41,651 nucleotides of DNA from Sphingomonas sp. Its GTDB lineage: Bacteria > Pseudomonadota > Alphaproteobacteria > Sphingomonadales > Sphingomonadaceae. Position numbers and translations under genes: made by a program. Positions 20,125 through 30,236 of this stretch are shown one piece after another (position 1 is the first letter of the stretch; every line of letters starts with the position of its first letter). The notes under the pieces were generated by a model. That model did no database searches. It was not told where the DNA came from and was given only the letters and a program-made list of their open reading frames with translations. The stretch covers positions 1 through 41,651 of the forward strand of contig JABFXK010000019.1 in NCBI GenBank assembly GCA_013361785.1, read 5' to 3'.

Positions 20125-21297
20125 ATGGCCGAACTGCCCAACCGTCTGCGTTTCTCGACGCGCGTGATCCACGCCGGCCAGCATCCCGACCCGACCACCG
20201 GAGCGGTGATGATGCCGATCTACGCGACGTCGACCTATGCGCAGGAAAGCCCGGGGGTGAACAAGGGCTATGCCTATGCGCGCGGGAGCAATCCGACCCG
20301 AGAGGCCTTCCAGCGGGTCGTCGCCGACCTCGAGAATGGAGCCGACGCTTTCGCGTTCGCGTCGGGCATGGCGGCTGCCTCGACCATCCTAGACTTGCTG
20401 GACTCGGACTCGCATGTCCTTGCCGGCGACGACCTCTACGGCGGCACATACCGGCTGTTCGAGCGGGTCCGCCGGCGCTCGGCCGGGCACGACTTCTCCT
20501 ACGTCGATTTCTCCGACCTCGGTTCGGTCGAAGCGGCGATAAAACCCAACACGCGGATGCTGTGGGTCGAAACGCCAACCAACCCGCTGATGAAGCTTGC
20601 CGACCTTGAGGCGCTCGCGCGGATCGCCAAGGCGCACAACCTGATCGCGGTCGCCGACAATACGTTCGCCACGCCGTGGATCCAGCGCCCGCTCGACCTC
20701 GGGTTCGATCTCGTGCTCCACTCCGTGACGAAATATCTGAACGGCCATTCGGACATGATCGGCGGAGCCGTCGTCGCCCGCACCGACGAGCTCGCGAAGG
20801 AGCTTAAGTTCCTGCAGAACTCGATCGGCGGGATCATGGGCCCGTTCGACGCCTTTCTCGCCAACCGCGGCGTGAAGACCTTGGCCGTCCGAATGCAGCG
20901 CCACTGCGATAATGCGATGAAGGTCGCGCGCTGGCTCGAGTCGAACCCGAGCGTGGCGAAAGTTTGGTATCCCGGCCTCGAAAGCCACCCGCAGCACGAG
21001 CTCGCCAAGCGGCAGATGCACGGCTTCGGCGGAATGCTCTCCTGCCTCATCGACGGCGACCTCGAGCGGACGCGGCGGGTCATGGAGCGCTTCCAGATCT
21101 TTACCGTCGCCGAATCCCTCGGAGGCGTCGAAAGCCTCGTGAATCATCCGGCGATCATGACCCATGCGTCGGTTCCCAAGGAAGTGCGCGAGCCCCGCGG
21201 GATCACCGACAACCTGATCCGCTTCTCGGTCGGTATCGAGGATTCCGACGATCTCATCGCCGATCTCGAACAGGCGTTCGCGGGGGCGAAGGTATGA
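20125..21297 (+). CDS. Cystathionine gamma-lyase/synthase family PLP enzyme
   Basis: YARGSNPTREAFQRVVADLENGADAFAFASGMAA, SVTKYLNGHSDMIGG PLP-Lys motif, ESLGGVESLVNHPAIMTHA. Confidence 0.95.
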   Translation: MAELPNRLRFSTRVIHAGQHPDPTTGAVMMPIYATSTYAQESPGVNKGYAYARGSNPTREAFQRVVADLENGADAFAFASGMAAASTILDLLDSDSHVLAGDDLYGGTYRLFERVRRRSAGHDFSYVDFSDLGSVEAAIKPNTRMLWVETPTNPLMKLADLEALARIAKAHNLIAVADNTFATPWIQRPLDLGFDLVLHSVTKYLNGHSDMIGGAVVARTDELAKELKFLQNSIGGIMGPFDAFLANRGVKTLAVRMQRHCDNAMKVARWLESNPSVAKVWYPGLESHPQHELAKRQMHGFGGMLSCLIDGDLERTRRVMERFQIFTVAESLGGVESLVNHPAIMTHASVPKEVREPRGITDNLIRFSVGIEDSDDLIADLEQAFAGAKV

Positions 21298-21923
21298 CCG
21301 AAAAAGAGCCGCCCAAGTCCAAGCTCCGGCGGGTCCGGATCCTCGTCTGGATCATCGTCCTGCTCGCGATCGCGGGGATCGCCGCGCTTCTGCTTATCCA
21401 GCGCGTGACCGTCCATCCGCCGCAGGCGACGACGGGCGCCGCTCCGTCGAGCTTCGGCGGTCCGTTCTCACTAATTGACGGCAACGGCAAACCCTTCTCC
21501 AGCGAGAAGCTGCTCGGCAAGCCCTACGCCATCTATTTCGGCTTCACCCGCTGCGGCGACGTCTGCCCGACGACGCTCTCGCGGATGGTCAAGCTGCGCA
21601 ATGAGGTCGGGGGCCTCTCGAAGTTCAACATTGTCTTCGTCACCATCGACCCGAGCCACGACGGGCCCAAGCAGGTCGGCCAATATGCGACCCTGTTCAA
21701 TTCGCCGATCATCGGCCTTACCGGCTCGCAGGCTCAGATCGACCAGGTGAAGAAGCAGTACGGCATTTACGCCGAGCCGTCGCCGCATCCGATGGCCGGC
21801 AAGGAGATGATGCACAGCGCGATTGTCGAGCTGTTCGACCCCGACGGCAATTTCGTGGCGGCGATCTCTCCGGACGAGCCCGATTCCGACGCTCTTGCCA
21901 AGCTCAAGAAGCTGGTCGCCTGA
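21294..21923 (+). CDS. SCO1/SenC family copper-binding thioredoxin-fold protein
   Basis: GFTRCGDVCPTTL CxxxC motif, FVTIDPSHD, distal His (EMMHSAIVEL); single N-terminal TM; ATGA overlap. Confidence 0.93.
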   Translation: MTEKEPPKSKLRRVRILVWIIVLLAIAGIAALLLIQRVTVHPPQATTGAAPSSFGGPFSLIDGNGKPFSSEKLLGKPYAIYFGFTRCGDVCPTTLSRMVKLRNEVGGLSKFNIVFVTIDPSHDGPKQVGQYATLFNSPIIGLTGSQAQIDQVKKQYGIYAEPSPHPMAGKEMMHSAIVELFDPDGNFVAAISPDEPDSDALAKLKKLVA

Positions 21924-21925
21924 GG

Positions 21926-23314
21926 TTGACACCGTCGCCGCATTACCGCGCCGACCCGCGAATCCTCTCCCTCGGTACCGATTTCTACGATCCCGTCGAG
22001 CCGGCGCCATTTCCCAGATGCGAACCGCGCTTCGTCAACCAGCGCTGGGCAGAGCGAGTCGGACTCGGTGATCTAGAGCCCGCTCGCTGGGCGCAGCATT
22101 TCTGCCGGTTCGAACCGCTCCCGGCCAACCTCGAACAGCCGCTCGCGCTTCGCTACCACGGGCATCAGTTCCGCGTGTACAATCCGGAGATCGGCGACGG
22201 CCGAGGCTTCACCTTTGCCCAGCTCCGTGATGACCGGGACCGTCTGCTCGACCTCGGCACCAAGGGTTCGGGACAGACTCCGTACAGCCGTCACGCGGAC
22301 GGCCGCCTGACGCTCAAGGGCGGGGTTCGCGAGGTTCTCGCGACCGAGATGCTCGAGGCGCTCGGCGTCAATACCTCGAAGAGCTTCGCGTTGTTCGAGA
22401 CGGGCGAGCAGCTCGAGCGCGGCGACGAGCCCTCCCCCACCCGCTCGTCGGTGCTGACCCGGCTCAGCCATGGGCACATCCGCATCGGCACCTTCCAGCG
22501 CCTCGCATTCTTCGGCGACGTCGAGAACATCAACAAGCTGGTGCGCTACTGCCTCGACAACCTCTACGACGAACAGCCCTCAGATGATGACGCCGCAAAT
22601 GCGCTTCGGCTGTTCGATCTGGCGAGCAGCGCGACGGCCATCCTCGCCGCATCCTACATGGCGGCGGGCTTCGTCCACGGTGTGCTCAACAGCGACAATA
22701 TCAGCATCACCGGCGAGAGCTTCGATTATGGCCCGTGGCGCTTTACGCCCGACTGGGACCCGGAGTTCACCGCAGCCTATTTCGACCATTACGGCCTCTA
22801 CGCCTTCGGGCGGCAGCCGGAGGCGATCCACTGGGACCTCGCGCAGCTCGCCGGCTGCCTGTCGCTAGTCGCCGAAGCGCCGCCGCTGTCGGACCTGCTG
22901 AACGACTGGAGTGCGCGCTTCGAGCAGGCGCTGGTCGCGGCGATGCTTCGGCGGCTTGGCATTGCTCCTGGCGCGAATGACCGCGAGATTGCCGCTGCCC
23001 TCATCAAGGCGCTTGCGACGCGGGCGCAGCCGATCGACCGGATCTTCTTCGACTGGCGCGGCGGGCGTGATCCCGGCACAGAAGCTTATCCTGCGGAGGA
23101 GTTCCGCGCGCTCGCGCATCTGCTTGCCGGGCGCGAGACGGTGCGGTCGCATGCCTATTGGTCCGACCCTGCGCCATGCTCGATGCACATCGAGGAGGTC
23201 GAGGCGATCTGGTCGGCAATCGCGGAGCGCGACGACTGGCGGCCGTTCGAGGACAAGGTTACAGCCGTGCGCAGAATGGGCGAAGCGATGGAGCAAGATG
23301 CACCGGCAGCTTGA
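21926..23314 (+). CDS. selO: Protein adenylyltransferase SelO (YdiU family)
   Basis: LRYHGHQF...LRDDRDRLLDLGTKGSGQTPYSRHADGRLTLKGGVREVLATEML...FVHGVLNSDNISITGESFDYGPWRF; TTG start. Confidence 0.93.
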   Translation: MTPSPHYRADPRILSLGTDFYDPVEPAPFPRCEPRFVNQRWAERVGLGDLEPARWAQHFCRFEPLPANLEQPLALRYHGHQFRVYNPEIGDGRGFTFAQLRDDRDRLLDLGTKGSGQTPYSRHADGRLTLKGGVREVLATEMLEALGVNTSKSFALFETGEQLERGDEPSPTRSSVLTRLSHGHIRIGTFQRLAFFGDVENINKLVRYCLDNLYDEQPSDDDAANALRLFDLASSATAILAASYMAAGFVHGVLNSDNISITGESFDYGPWRFTPDWDPEFTAAYFDHYGLYAFGRQPEAIHWDLAQLAGCLSLVAEAPPLSDLLNDWSARFEQALVAAMLRRLGIAPGANDREIAAALIKALATRAQPIDRIFFDWRGGRDPGTEAYPAEEFRALAHLLAGRETVRSHAYWSDPAPCSMHIEEVEAIWSAIAERDDWRPFEDKVTAVRRMGEAMEQDAPAA

Positions 23315-24773
23315 CGAAGCCGAGCCCGTCGTGGACCGCGCTCTCGTGACCGAGACGCTCGTTTCCACCAACCCTGCAACCGGCGAGGAAATCTGGTCCG
23401 GCAAGACCGGCGATGCCGCGGCCGAAGTGGCGGCGGCGCGCGCCGCATGGCCGGCGTGGGCCGCCCATTCGCACGCCTATCGCATCGAAGCGCTCCGCCG
23501 CTTCGCCAACGTCGTGCGCAAGAAGCAGGACGAGTTTGCCGAGCTGATCGCACACGAGACCGGGAAACCTTTCTGGGAGGCGCGGACCGAAGTCGGCGCG
23601 GTGGTCAACAAGGTCGAAATCTCGGTCGACGCTTATGCCGAGCGGAGTCCGCAGCGGAAGATGGAAGCCGCGCTCGGCAACCGCATCGCGGTGCGCCACA
23701 AGCCGCATGGTGTGCTCGCCGTTCTCGGCCCGTACAATTTCCCGGCGCACCTCCCGAACGGGCATATCGTCCCGGCGCTGATCGCCGGCAACGCGGTAGT
23801 CTTCAAGCCGTCGGAGAAGACTCCCGCCACGGGCGAATTCCTCGTCCGCTGCTTCCATGAAGCCACGATCCCGGACGGCGTGGTCCGGCTGCTGATCGGG
23901 GGCCCGGAGCAGGGCCGCGCACTTGCCGCTCAACCGGGCATCGACGGTCTACTGTTCACCGGCTCGGCGCGCGCCGGCATGGCGCTGCACAAGCAGTTCG
24001 CCGAGACCCCGCAGAAAATCCTCGCGCTCGAGCTCGGAGGCAACAACCCGCTGGTAGTCTGGCACGCGAAGGACGTCGAAGCGGCCGCGACCATCGCCGT
24101 ACAGTCGGCCTACCTTACGGCGGGGCAGCGCTGCACCGCGGCTCGGCGGCTGATCGTCGAGGACGGCAAGGAAGGGCCGCTGCTCGACGCGATTTGCGCG
24201 ACGCTCGATCGAGTCATCGTCGACCATCCGTTCGCGGACCCGCAACCGTTCATGGGTCCGGTGATCGACAATGCCGCTGCCGACCATGTGCAGGAGCAAT
24301 GGCTCGACCTTATGATGAAGGGCGGAAAGCCGCTCCGGCGGCTCGACCGGCCCTTCGAGGAGCGGCCCTATCTGACGCCGGCGCTGATCGACGTCACCGA
24401 GGTCAAGGACAGGCCCGACGCGGAAATCTTCGGCCCGGTGCTGCAGGTCATCCGGGTCAAGGATTTCGACGCCGCGATCGATGAGGCCAACAACACCCGC
24501 TACGGCCTCGCGGCGAGCCTCGTCGGCGGCACGCCCGAGCTTTACGACAAATTCTGGGCGAACGTCCGCGCCGGAGTCATCAACCGCAACAAGCCGACTA
24601 ACGGAGCCCCGTCGAACGCTCCGTTCGGCGGCGTCGGCATCTCGGGCAACCATCGGCCGAGCGCGTTCTACGCCGCGGACTATTCCGCCTATCCCGTGAC
24701 CAGCAGTGAAGCCGACCGCCCTCGCGCGGCGATCGGCGAGGGCCTGCGCGACCCGAACATGCAAGAAGATTGA
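23298..24773 (+). CDS. astD: N-succinylglutamate 5-semialdehyde dehydrogenase-like aldehyde dehydrogenase
   Basis: ALDH fold motifs GPYNFPAHLPNGHIVPALIAGNAVVFKPSEKTP, LELGGNNPLVVW, QRCTAARRL; overlaps selO by 17 nt. Confidence 0.88.
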   Translation: MHRQLDEAEPVVDRALVTETLVSTNPATGEEIWSGKTGDAAAEVAAARAAWPAWAAHSHAYRIEALRRFANVVRKKQDEFAELIAHETGKPFWEARTEVGAVVNKVEISVDAYAERSPQRKMEAALGNRIAVRHKPHGVLAVLGPYNFPAHLPNGHIVPALIAGNAVVFKPSEKTPATGEFLVRCFHEATIPDGVVRLLIGGPEQGRALAAQPGIDGLLFTGSARAGMALHKQFAETPQKILALELGGNNPLVVWHAKDVEAAATIAVQSAYLTAGQRCTAARRLIVEDGKEGPLLDAICATLDRVIVDHPFADPQPFMGPVIDNAAADHVQEQWLDLMMKGGKPLRRLDRPFEERPYLTPALIDVTEVKDRPDAEIFGPVLQVIRVKDFDAAIDEANNTRYGLAASLVGGTPELYDKFWANVRAGVINRNKPTNGAPSNAPFGGVGISGNHRPSAFYAADYSAYPVTSSEADRPRAAIGEGLRDPNMQED

Positions 24774-24820
24774 TTGATCAGCCATGGATCGGTTGAGCCG
24801 ATCCTCGCGTTCAAGGCCGG

Positions 24821-26272
24821 ATGAAAACCAAACTGATCGGCCCGGCGCTCGCCCTGGCCCTGTCCACGACTGCTCTGGTCGCTTGTTCCCAGGGCGGCAG
24901 CTCCAACCAGAACGCCTCGTCGACCGCCCAACCCTCGGGCATCACGCTCAGCGGCAAAGCCGAAAAGCAGATTCGCGACGCGATCACCAACGGGGCGCCG
25001 GCAAACGGACTGAAACCCGAGCTGTTCCTGCAGGGCGGCGAAACTGGCGAAGCGCTCGCGCAAGCCGCGCTGAAATACGCCTCGGCTCTCGCCGACGGCT
25101 ACTCGGATCCGACTCAACTGCACGAGGTCTATACGATTCCGCATCCGAAGACGGACGTGCGCTCGGGGCTTCAGCAGGCATTGCAGAAGGGCGACGTTGC
25201 CGACTGGCTCAACTCGCTTACGCCGCAGACCGACGAATATAAGGCGCTGAGCGCCGCTTTTCTCAAATATGTGAAGCTCGCGAACCAGGCGAACCAGCAG
25301 GCGATCCCCGACGACAAGCCGATCAAGCCTGGTGCGCGCGACCCGCGCATTCCGGCGATCGTCGCCGTGCTCCAGTCGGGCGGCTATATCCCGGATGCCC
25401 AAATGGGGGCGGCACCGGCAACGGCTTACACGCCCAAGCTGGTCGCGGCGGTGAAGCAGTTTCAGTCGGATTCGGGCACGAAACCGGATGGGGTGCTCGG
25501 CAAACAGACAATCGACGCGTTGAGCAGCGGCCCCGCTGCCCGCGCGCGGCAACTGGCCATCGCCATGGAGCGACTGCGGTGGCTTCCGCGGACTCCCCCC
25601 GCGACGCGCATCGACGTCAACACCGCCGCGTCGTTCCTCGACTATTGGCGCGACGGGCAGCACCTCGATCATCGAAAGGTGATCAACGGACAGCCCGACA
25701 AGCCCACCCCCCAGCTCCAGGCGCCGTTGTTCCAGCTCGTCGCCAATCCTGTCTGGAGAATCCCGGAAGGGATCGCCGCAAAGGAGCTGGCGACGAAGAG
25801 TCCCGCCTGGCTCGCCGCCAACGGCTACACCCAACAGGACGGCAAGTGGATCCAGCAATCAGGACCGAAGAATTCGCTCGGACTGGTCAAGTTCGACATG
25901 CGCGACGACGAGGCGATCTATCTTCACGATACGCCCGCGAAGGCAATATTCGCCTTACCTGACCGTCACCGCAGCCACGGCTGCGTGCGGGTTGAAAACG
26001 CCATGGAGTTCGCGACCGCCCTGGCGCAGCAGGAAGACGTCCTCGACAAGTTTCAGCAGGCGACGCAGCAGGACGAGGAGACGTTCGTCAAGCTGCCGAA
26101 CGAGATTCCCGTCCGCCTGCTCTATCACACTGCATTCTGGGACGGGTCGCGGATCCAGTTCAGGCCGGACGTGTACGGCTGGGATGTCAACATCGCCAAG
26201 GCGCTTCACTTCGCGCCCGGCACGCCCGAGAAGATCCAGCAGCCGGAGAGCAGCGAGGATATCGGGCCGTAA
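24821..26272 (+). CDS. L,D-transpeptidase (YkuD domain) lipoprotein with peptidoglycan-binding domain
   Basis: Lipobox TALVACS; VAAVKQFQSDSGTKPDGVLGKQTIDAL; catalytic HRSHGCVRVENAMEFA. Confidence 0.93.
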   Translation: MKTKLIGPALALALSTTALVACSQGGSSNQNASSTAQPSGITLSGKAEKQIRDAITNGAPANGLKPELFLQGGETGEALAQAALKYASALADGYSDPTQLHEVYTIPHPKTDVRSGLQQALQKGDVADWLNSLTPQTDEYKALSAAFLKYVKLANQANQQAIPDDKPIKPGARDPRIPAIVAVLQSGGYIPDAQMGAAPATAYTPKLVAAVKQFQSDSGTKPDGVLGKQTIDALSSGPAARARQLAIAMERLRWLPRTPPATRIDVNTAASFLDYWRDGQHLDHRKVINGQPDKPTPQLQAPLFQLVANPVWRIPEGIAAKELATKSPAWLAANGYTQQDGKWIQQSGPKNSLGLVKFDMRDDEAIYLHDTPAKAIFALPDRHRSHGCVRVENAMEFATALAQQEDVLDKFQQATQQDEETFVKLPNEIPVRLLYHTAFWDGSRIQFRPDVYGWDVNIAKALHFAPGTPEKIQQPESSEDIGP

Positions 26273-26281
26273 GAACGAGTA

Positions 26282-26308
26282 AGGGCGCCGACCCGTCGGC
26301 GGCGCCCT
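26282..26308. terminator. Hairpin AGGGCGCCG-ACCCGTCGG-CGGCGCCCT between convergent genes
   Basis: Perfect 9-bp stem in the 58-nt gap between the L,D-transpeptidase and dnaB stops; possible bidirectional terminator, no clear T-tract. Confidence 0.55.
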
Positions 26309-26330
26309 CACCCCCTCCCCTCCCAAGGTT

Positions 26331-27818
26331 CTAGGAGCGTACTTCCGGCAGGTACGATTCGTCCGCCGCGTCGGTGAACTTGGTGATCCGGCTGTCGAAC
26401 TTGAGGTGGACCTTGCCGGTGGCGCCGTGGCGCTGCTTGGCCACGATCACTTCCGCGCGGCCGTAAGCGCGGCCCATCTGCTCCTGCCATTCGGCGAAAT
26501 CGGGATGGTCCTCGGCCGGTTGCTTGGCGGCGAGATAATAATCCTCGCGATAGATGAAGAGCACGATGTCGGCGTCCTGCTCAATCGAGCCCGATTCGCG
26601 CAGGTCGGACAGCTGCGGGCGCTTGTCCTCGCGCTGCTCGACGGCGCGGCTGAGCTGCGACAGGCCGATGACCGGCACGTCGAGCTCCTTGGCGAGCTGC
26701 TTCAAGCCGCGGCTGATCTCGGAGATTTCCTGGACACGGTTGACGTCGCTCGACTTGGACGAGCCCTGCAGCAGCTGCAGGTAGTCGACCACGACCAGAC
26801 CGATGCCCTTCTGCCGCTTGAGGCGGCGGGCGCGGGTGCGCAGCGCGGCGATCGTCAGGCCGGGTGTGTCGTCAATGTACAGCGGCAGGCTCTGAAGCTC
26901 CGCGGCGGCGCGCGCGAGATGGCGGAACTCCTGCTGGCTGATCCGCCCCATGCGGAGATTCTCGGAGCTGATGCCCGACTGCTCGGCGAGAATACGGGTG
27001 GCGAGCTGGTCGGCCGACATTTCGAGGCTGAACAGCGCAGCTGGAGCTCCGGCCGACTTGCTCGCCTCGATACCGTCCTCGGCGTCGTTGAGGAAGCGCT
27101 GAGCGGCGGCGAAAGCGATATTCGTCCCGAGCGCGCTCTTGCCCATACCCGGGCGCCCGGCGACGATGATCAGGTCCGATTTGTGAAGGCCGCCGATCTT
27201 GGCATTCAAGCTTTCGAGGCCGGTGGTGAAGCCTGAAAGATGGCCGCCGCTATTGAGCGCGCGCTCGGCCATCTCCAGCGCTTCCTTGGTGGCGTCGGAG
27301 AAGGACTTGGCCTTGCCCTCGGCTCCCCCCTCCTCGGCCACCTTGTACAGCTCGGTCTCGGCGCGCTCGATTTGAGCGAGGGGGGCAACGTCCTCACTCG
27401 TGTCGAGCGCGCCTTCGACCAGGTCGCGACCTACGCCAATCAGTGCACGGAGCAACGCCAGATCATAGATCTGCTGGGCGAAGTCCCTTGCCCCGATTAC
27501 GGCCGCGCCCGATCCAGTCAATTGCGCCAAATAAGCCGCGCCGCCAACTTCTTTTATCGATTCATCCGCCTCGAAAAGTGGCCGCAACGTCACAGGATTC
27601 GCCACTCGGTTCGAATCCGTAAGCTTTAGAATGGCTTCGTAGATGCGCCCGTGGAGCGGCTCGAAAAAATGGTGCGATTTTAATTTGAGCTGGATGTCCT
27701 CAATGAGGCGGTTGTCGATCATCAGCGCGCCCAAAAGCGCGGCTTCGGCTTCGACATTCTGCGGCAGGACCTGGGGAGATTCGGACGCGGACTCGGCGAT
27801 GCGGATGACTTCGGCCAT
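26331..27818 (-). CDS. dnaB: Replicative DNA helicase DnaB
   Basis: PQNVEAEAALLGALMID, Walker A GRPGMGKSALGTNIA, VVVDYLQLLQ, LSQLSRAVEQREDKRPQLSDLRESGSIEQDAD. Confidence 0.98.
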   Translation of the reverse strand: MAEVIRIAESASESPQVLPQNVEAEAALLGALMIDNRLIEDIQLKLKSHHFFEPLHGRIYEAILKLTDSNRVANPVTLRPLFEADESIKEVGGAAYLAQLTGSGAAVIGARDFAQQIYDLALLRALIGVGRDLVEGALDTSEDVAPLAQIERAETELYKVAEEGGAEGKAKSFSDATKEALEMAERALNSGGHLSGFTTGLESLNAKIGGLHKSDLIIVAGRPGMGKSALGTNIAFAAAQRFLNDAEDGIEASKSAGAPAALFSLEMSADQLATRILAEQSGISSENLRMGRISQQEFRHLARAAAELQSLPLYIDDTPGLTIAALRTRARRLKRQKGIGLVVVDYLQLLQGSSKSSDVNRVQEISEISRGLKQLAKELDVPVIGLSQLSRAVEQREDKRPQLSDLRESGSIEQDADIVLFIYREDYYLAAKQPAEDHPDFAEWQEQMGRAYGRAEVIVAKQRHGATGKVHLKFDSRITKFTDAADESYLPEVRS

Positions 27819-27999
27819 GCAAGGCTCCTACGCTCGTGCGGCCCCACATCAAGCGAGGCAGAAATAGCACAGTTGTGGATAGGTTGTGCACGAATCGCAC
27901 GATCGTTCGCAGGAAGTCCCGAATTCGCGACGTCGCGCCCATCCACAGAAATAATCGAAGCGAATTGATGGGTGCGGACCGGCTCGTTACGCACTCCAC

Positions 28000-28554
28000 A
28001 TGGCCATTCTGTCCGACCGCTGGATTCGCGAGGCTGCGCAGAAGCAGGGCATGATCGAGCCGTTCGTCGAGGCGCAGCGGCGCGAGGGCTGCATCAGCTA
28101 CGGCCTGTCCTCCTACGGCTACGACGCGCGCGTGTCGGACGAGTTCAAGATCTTCACCAACGTCGACAATGCGATCGTCGACCCCAAGGACTTCGCCCAC
28201 AACAGCTTCGTCGACCGGAAGACCGACGTCTGCATCATCCCGCCCAACAGCTTCTGCCTCGCCCACACGGTCGAATATTTCCGGATTCCGCGCGACGTGC
28301 TGGTGATCTGCCTTGGCAAGTCGACCTATGCGCGCTGCGGGATCATCGTGAACGTGACGCCGCTCGAGCCCGGCTGGGAGGGGCATGTGACGCTCGAATT
28401 CTCGAACACCACGCCGCTGCCCGCGAAAGTCTATGCCAACGAGGGGGCGTGCCAGTTCCTGTTCCTCCAGGGCAACGAGCCGTGTGAGGTGAGCTACGCC
28501 GACCGCGCCGGTAAATATATGGGCCAGAAGGGCGTGACCTTGCCGAAGCTGTGA
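28000..28554 (+). CDS. dcd: dCTP deaminase
   Basis: [13 protein letters not shown]...[62 protein letters not shown]. Confidence 0.97.
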   Translation: MAILSDRWIREAAQKQGMIEPFVEAQRREGCISYGLSSYGYDARVSDEFKIFTNVDNAIVDPKDFAHNSFVDRKTDVCIIPPNSFCLAHTVEYFRIPRDVLVICLGKSTYARCGIIVNVTPLEPGWEGHVTLEFSNTTPLPAKVYANEGACQFLFLQGNEPCEVSYADRAGKYMGQKGVTLPKL

Positions 28555-29774
28555 CTCTCGACGAAGCCGATCGCCTTGACGCCGCCGACCCGCTCGCCTC
28601 CGCGCGGGAGCGGTTCTGCCTTCCCGATGGCGTAATATACCTAGACGGGAACTCGCTGGGCGCGCTGCCGAAGTCCGCTCCCTCTGCACTCGCGACCACC
28701 GCCGAGCGGCAGTGGGGCGCGGACCTGATCGCGAGCTGGAACAAAAATCGGTGGATCGACTGGCCCGTGGAAATCGCAGCGAAGCTCGCGCGGATCGTCG
28801 GCGCCAGGCCGAACGAGCTGCTGATCGCCGATTCGACCAGTGTGTGCCTGTTCAAGCTGCTTGCCGCCGCCGTGCGCGCTCGCCCGGGCCGCCGCACGAT
28901 CCTCAGTCACCGGGCGAATTTCCCCACGGACCTCTATGTCGCGCAGGGCCTCGCCGACATGCTCGCAGTGGAGGTGAAAGCTGTCGCGCCGGACGAGGTG
29001 CTCGACGCGATCGACGGCGACACTGCCGTCGTGAGTCTGACGCATGTCGACTACCGGTCGGCTTCGATCTACGACATGCGCGCCATCAACGAAGCGGCCC
29101 ATGAGGCGGGCGCGCTCACCGTATGGGACCTATCGCACAGCGCCGGAGCGGTCGAGCTCGACCTCGGCGGCAGCGGCTGCGACCTCGCGGTCGGGTGCGG
29201 ATATAAATATCTGACCGGCGGGCCGGGCGCGCCGGCCTTCATCTATGTCGCGGAGCGGCTGCAGGACGAGCTCGCCAATCCGCTCCAAGGGTGGATGGGC
29301 CATGCCGAGCCCTTCGCCTTCGTCGACGATTACCGGCCGGCGAGCGGAATGCTCAAATTTCTGACAGGCACGCCCTCGGTGCTCTCGCTCGCGGCGCTCG
29401 ATGCCGGGATCACCACCTTCGATGGCATTTCGATGTCCGACATCGAGGCCAAGTCGCGCAAGCTGTCGCAGCTGTTTGTTGACGAGGTCGAAGCGCGCTC
29501 CGGCAACGAGGTCCGCCTCGCCTCACCGCGCGACCCGACGCAGCGCGGCAGCCACGTCGTCTTCGCCCATCCGGAGGGATACGCAGTGATGCAGGCGCTG
29601 ATCGCGCGCGGAGTGATCGGCGATTTCCGAGCGCCCGACCTGATGCGCTTCGGCTTCACCCCGCTCTACACGCGTTATGTCGATGTCGTCGGGGCCGCCG
29701 AAATCCTCGCCGAGATCCTAGCAAGCCGCGAATGGGACCAGCCGCGCTTCAAGGCGCGCGCCAAGGTCACCTGA
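28551..29774 (+). CDS. kynU: Kynureninase
   Basis: [48 protein letters not shown] start/stop overlap with dcd. Confidence 0.94.
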   Translation: MTLDEADRLDAADPLASARERFCLPDGVIYLDGNSLGALPKSAPSALATTAERQWGADLIASWNKNRWIDWPVEIAAKLARIVGARPNELLIADSTSVCLFKLLAAAVRARPGRRTILSHRANFPTDLYVAQGLADMLAVEVKAVAPDEVLDAIDGDTAVVSLTHVDYRSASIYDMRAINEAAHEAGALTVWDLSHSAGAVELDLGGSGCDLAVGCGYKYLTGGPGAPAFIYVAERLQDELANPLQGWMGHAEPFAFVDDYRPASGMLKFLTGTPSVLSLAALDAGITTFDGISMSDIEAKSRKLSQLFVDEVEARSGNEVRLASPRDPTQRGSHVVFAHPEGYAVMQALIARGVIGDFRAPDLMRFGFTPLYTRYVDVVGAAEILAEILASREWDQPRFKARAKVT

Positions 29775-30177
29775 TCGGCTCGTTCCTCCTGCGCAGATTG
29801 TCAATCGCCCAGGCGCCCGGCCCGGCGGCGGCGAGGTAGAGGAAGACGAAGCAATAGAGGATCGCGGCTTCGCCCATGTTCACCGCGGGATAAAAGCCTT
29901 TCGGGAAGTGGACCATGAAATAGGCCACGGCCATCTCACCCGCTGCGACGAACGCGGCAATCCGTGTGAACAGGCCGAGGGTCACGAGGATGCTGGTCAC
30001 CAGCTCGATGATGCCGGCAATCCAGAGGAAGCTTCCGGGATGCTGCAGCCCCGGTTGCCCCCCAGGCGGGAAGCCGGCGAGCTTGATCACGGCATGCTCG
30101 AGAAACAGCAGGCCGATGACGATCCGCAAGATGGCGCGGACCTCCGCCTGCCAGCGCGAAAGCCAGGGTAGTTCCAT
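29767..30177 (-). CDS. DoxX family membrane protein
   Basis: RIVIGLLFLEHAVIKLAGFP...GIIELVTSILVTLGLFTRIAAFVAAGEMAVAYFM. Confidence 0.9.
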   Translation of the reverse strand: MELPWLSRWQAEVRAILRIVIGLLFLEHAVIKLAGFPPGGQPGLQHPGSFLWIAGIIELVTSILVTLGLFTRIAAFVAAGEMAVAYFMVHFPKGFYPAVNMGEAAILYCFVFLYLAAAGPGAWAIDNLRRRNEPIR

Positions 30178-30236
30178 GCGATCCTCCGCCGAGTTGGTCG
30201 CCTGAGGTAGGTGATCGGTTCATCGCCCGCCAAGTG

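Noticed and set aside
22911-23297. N-terminal extension of the astD ORF into selO
   Set aside because: Arg/Ser-rich out-of-frame translation of selO; ALDH homology starts after ATG 23298
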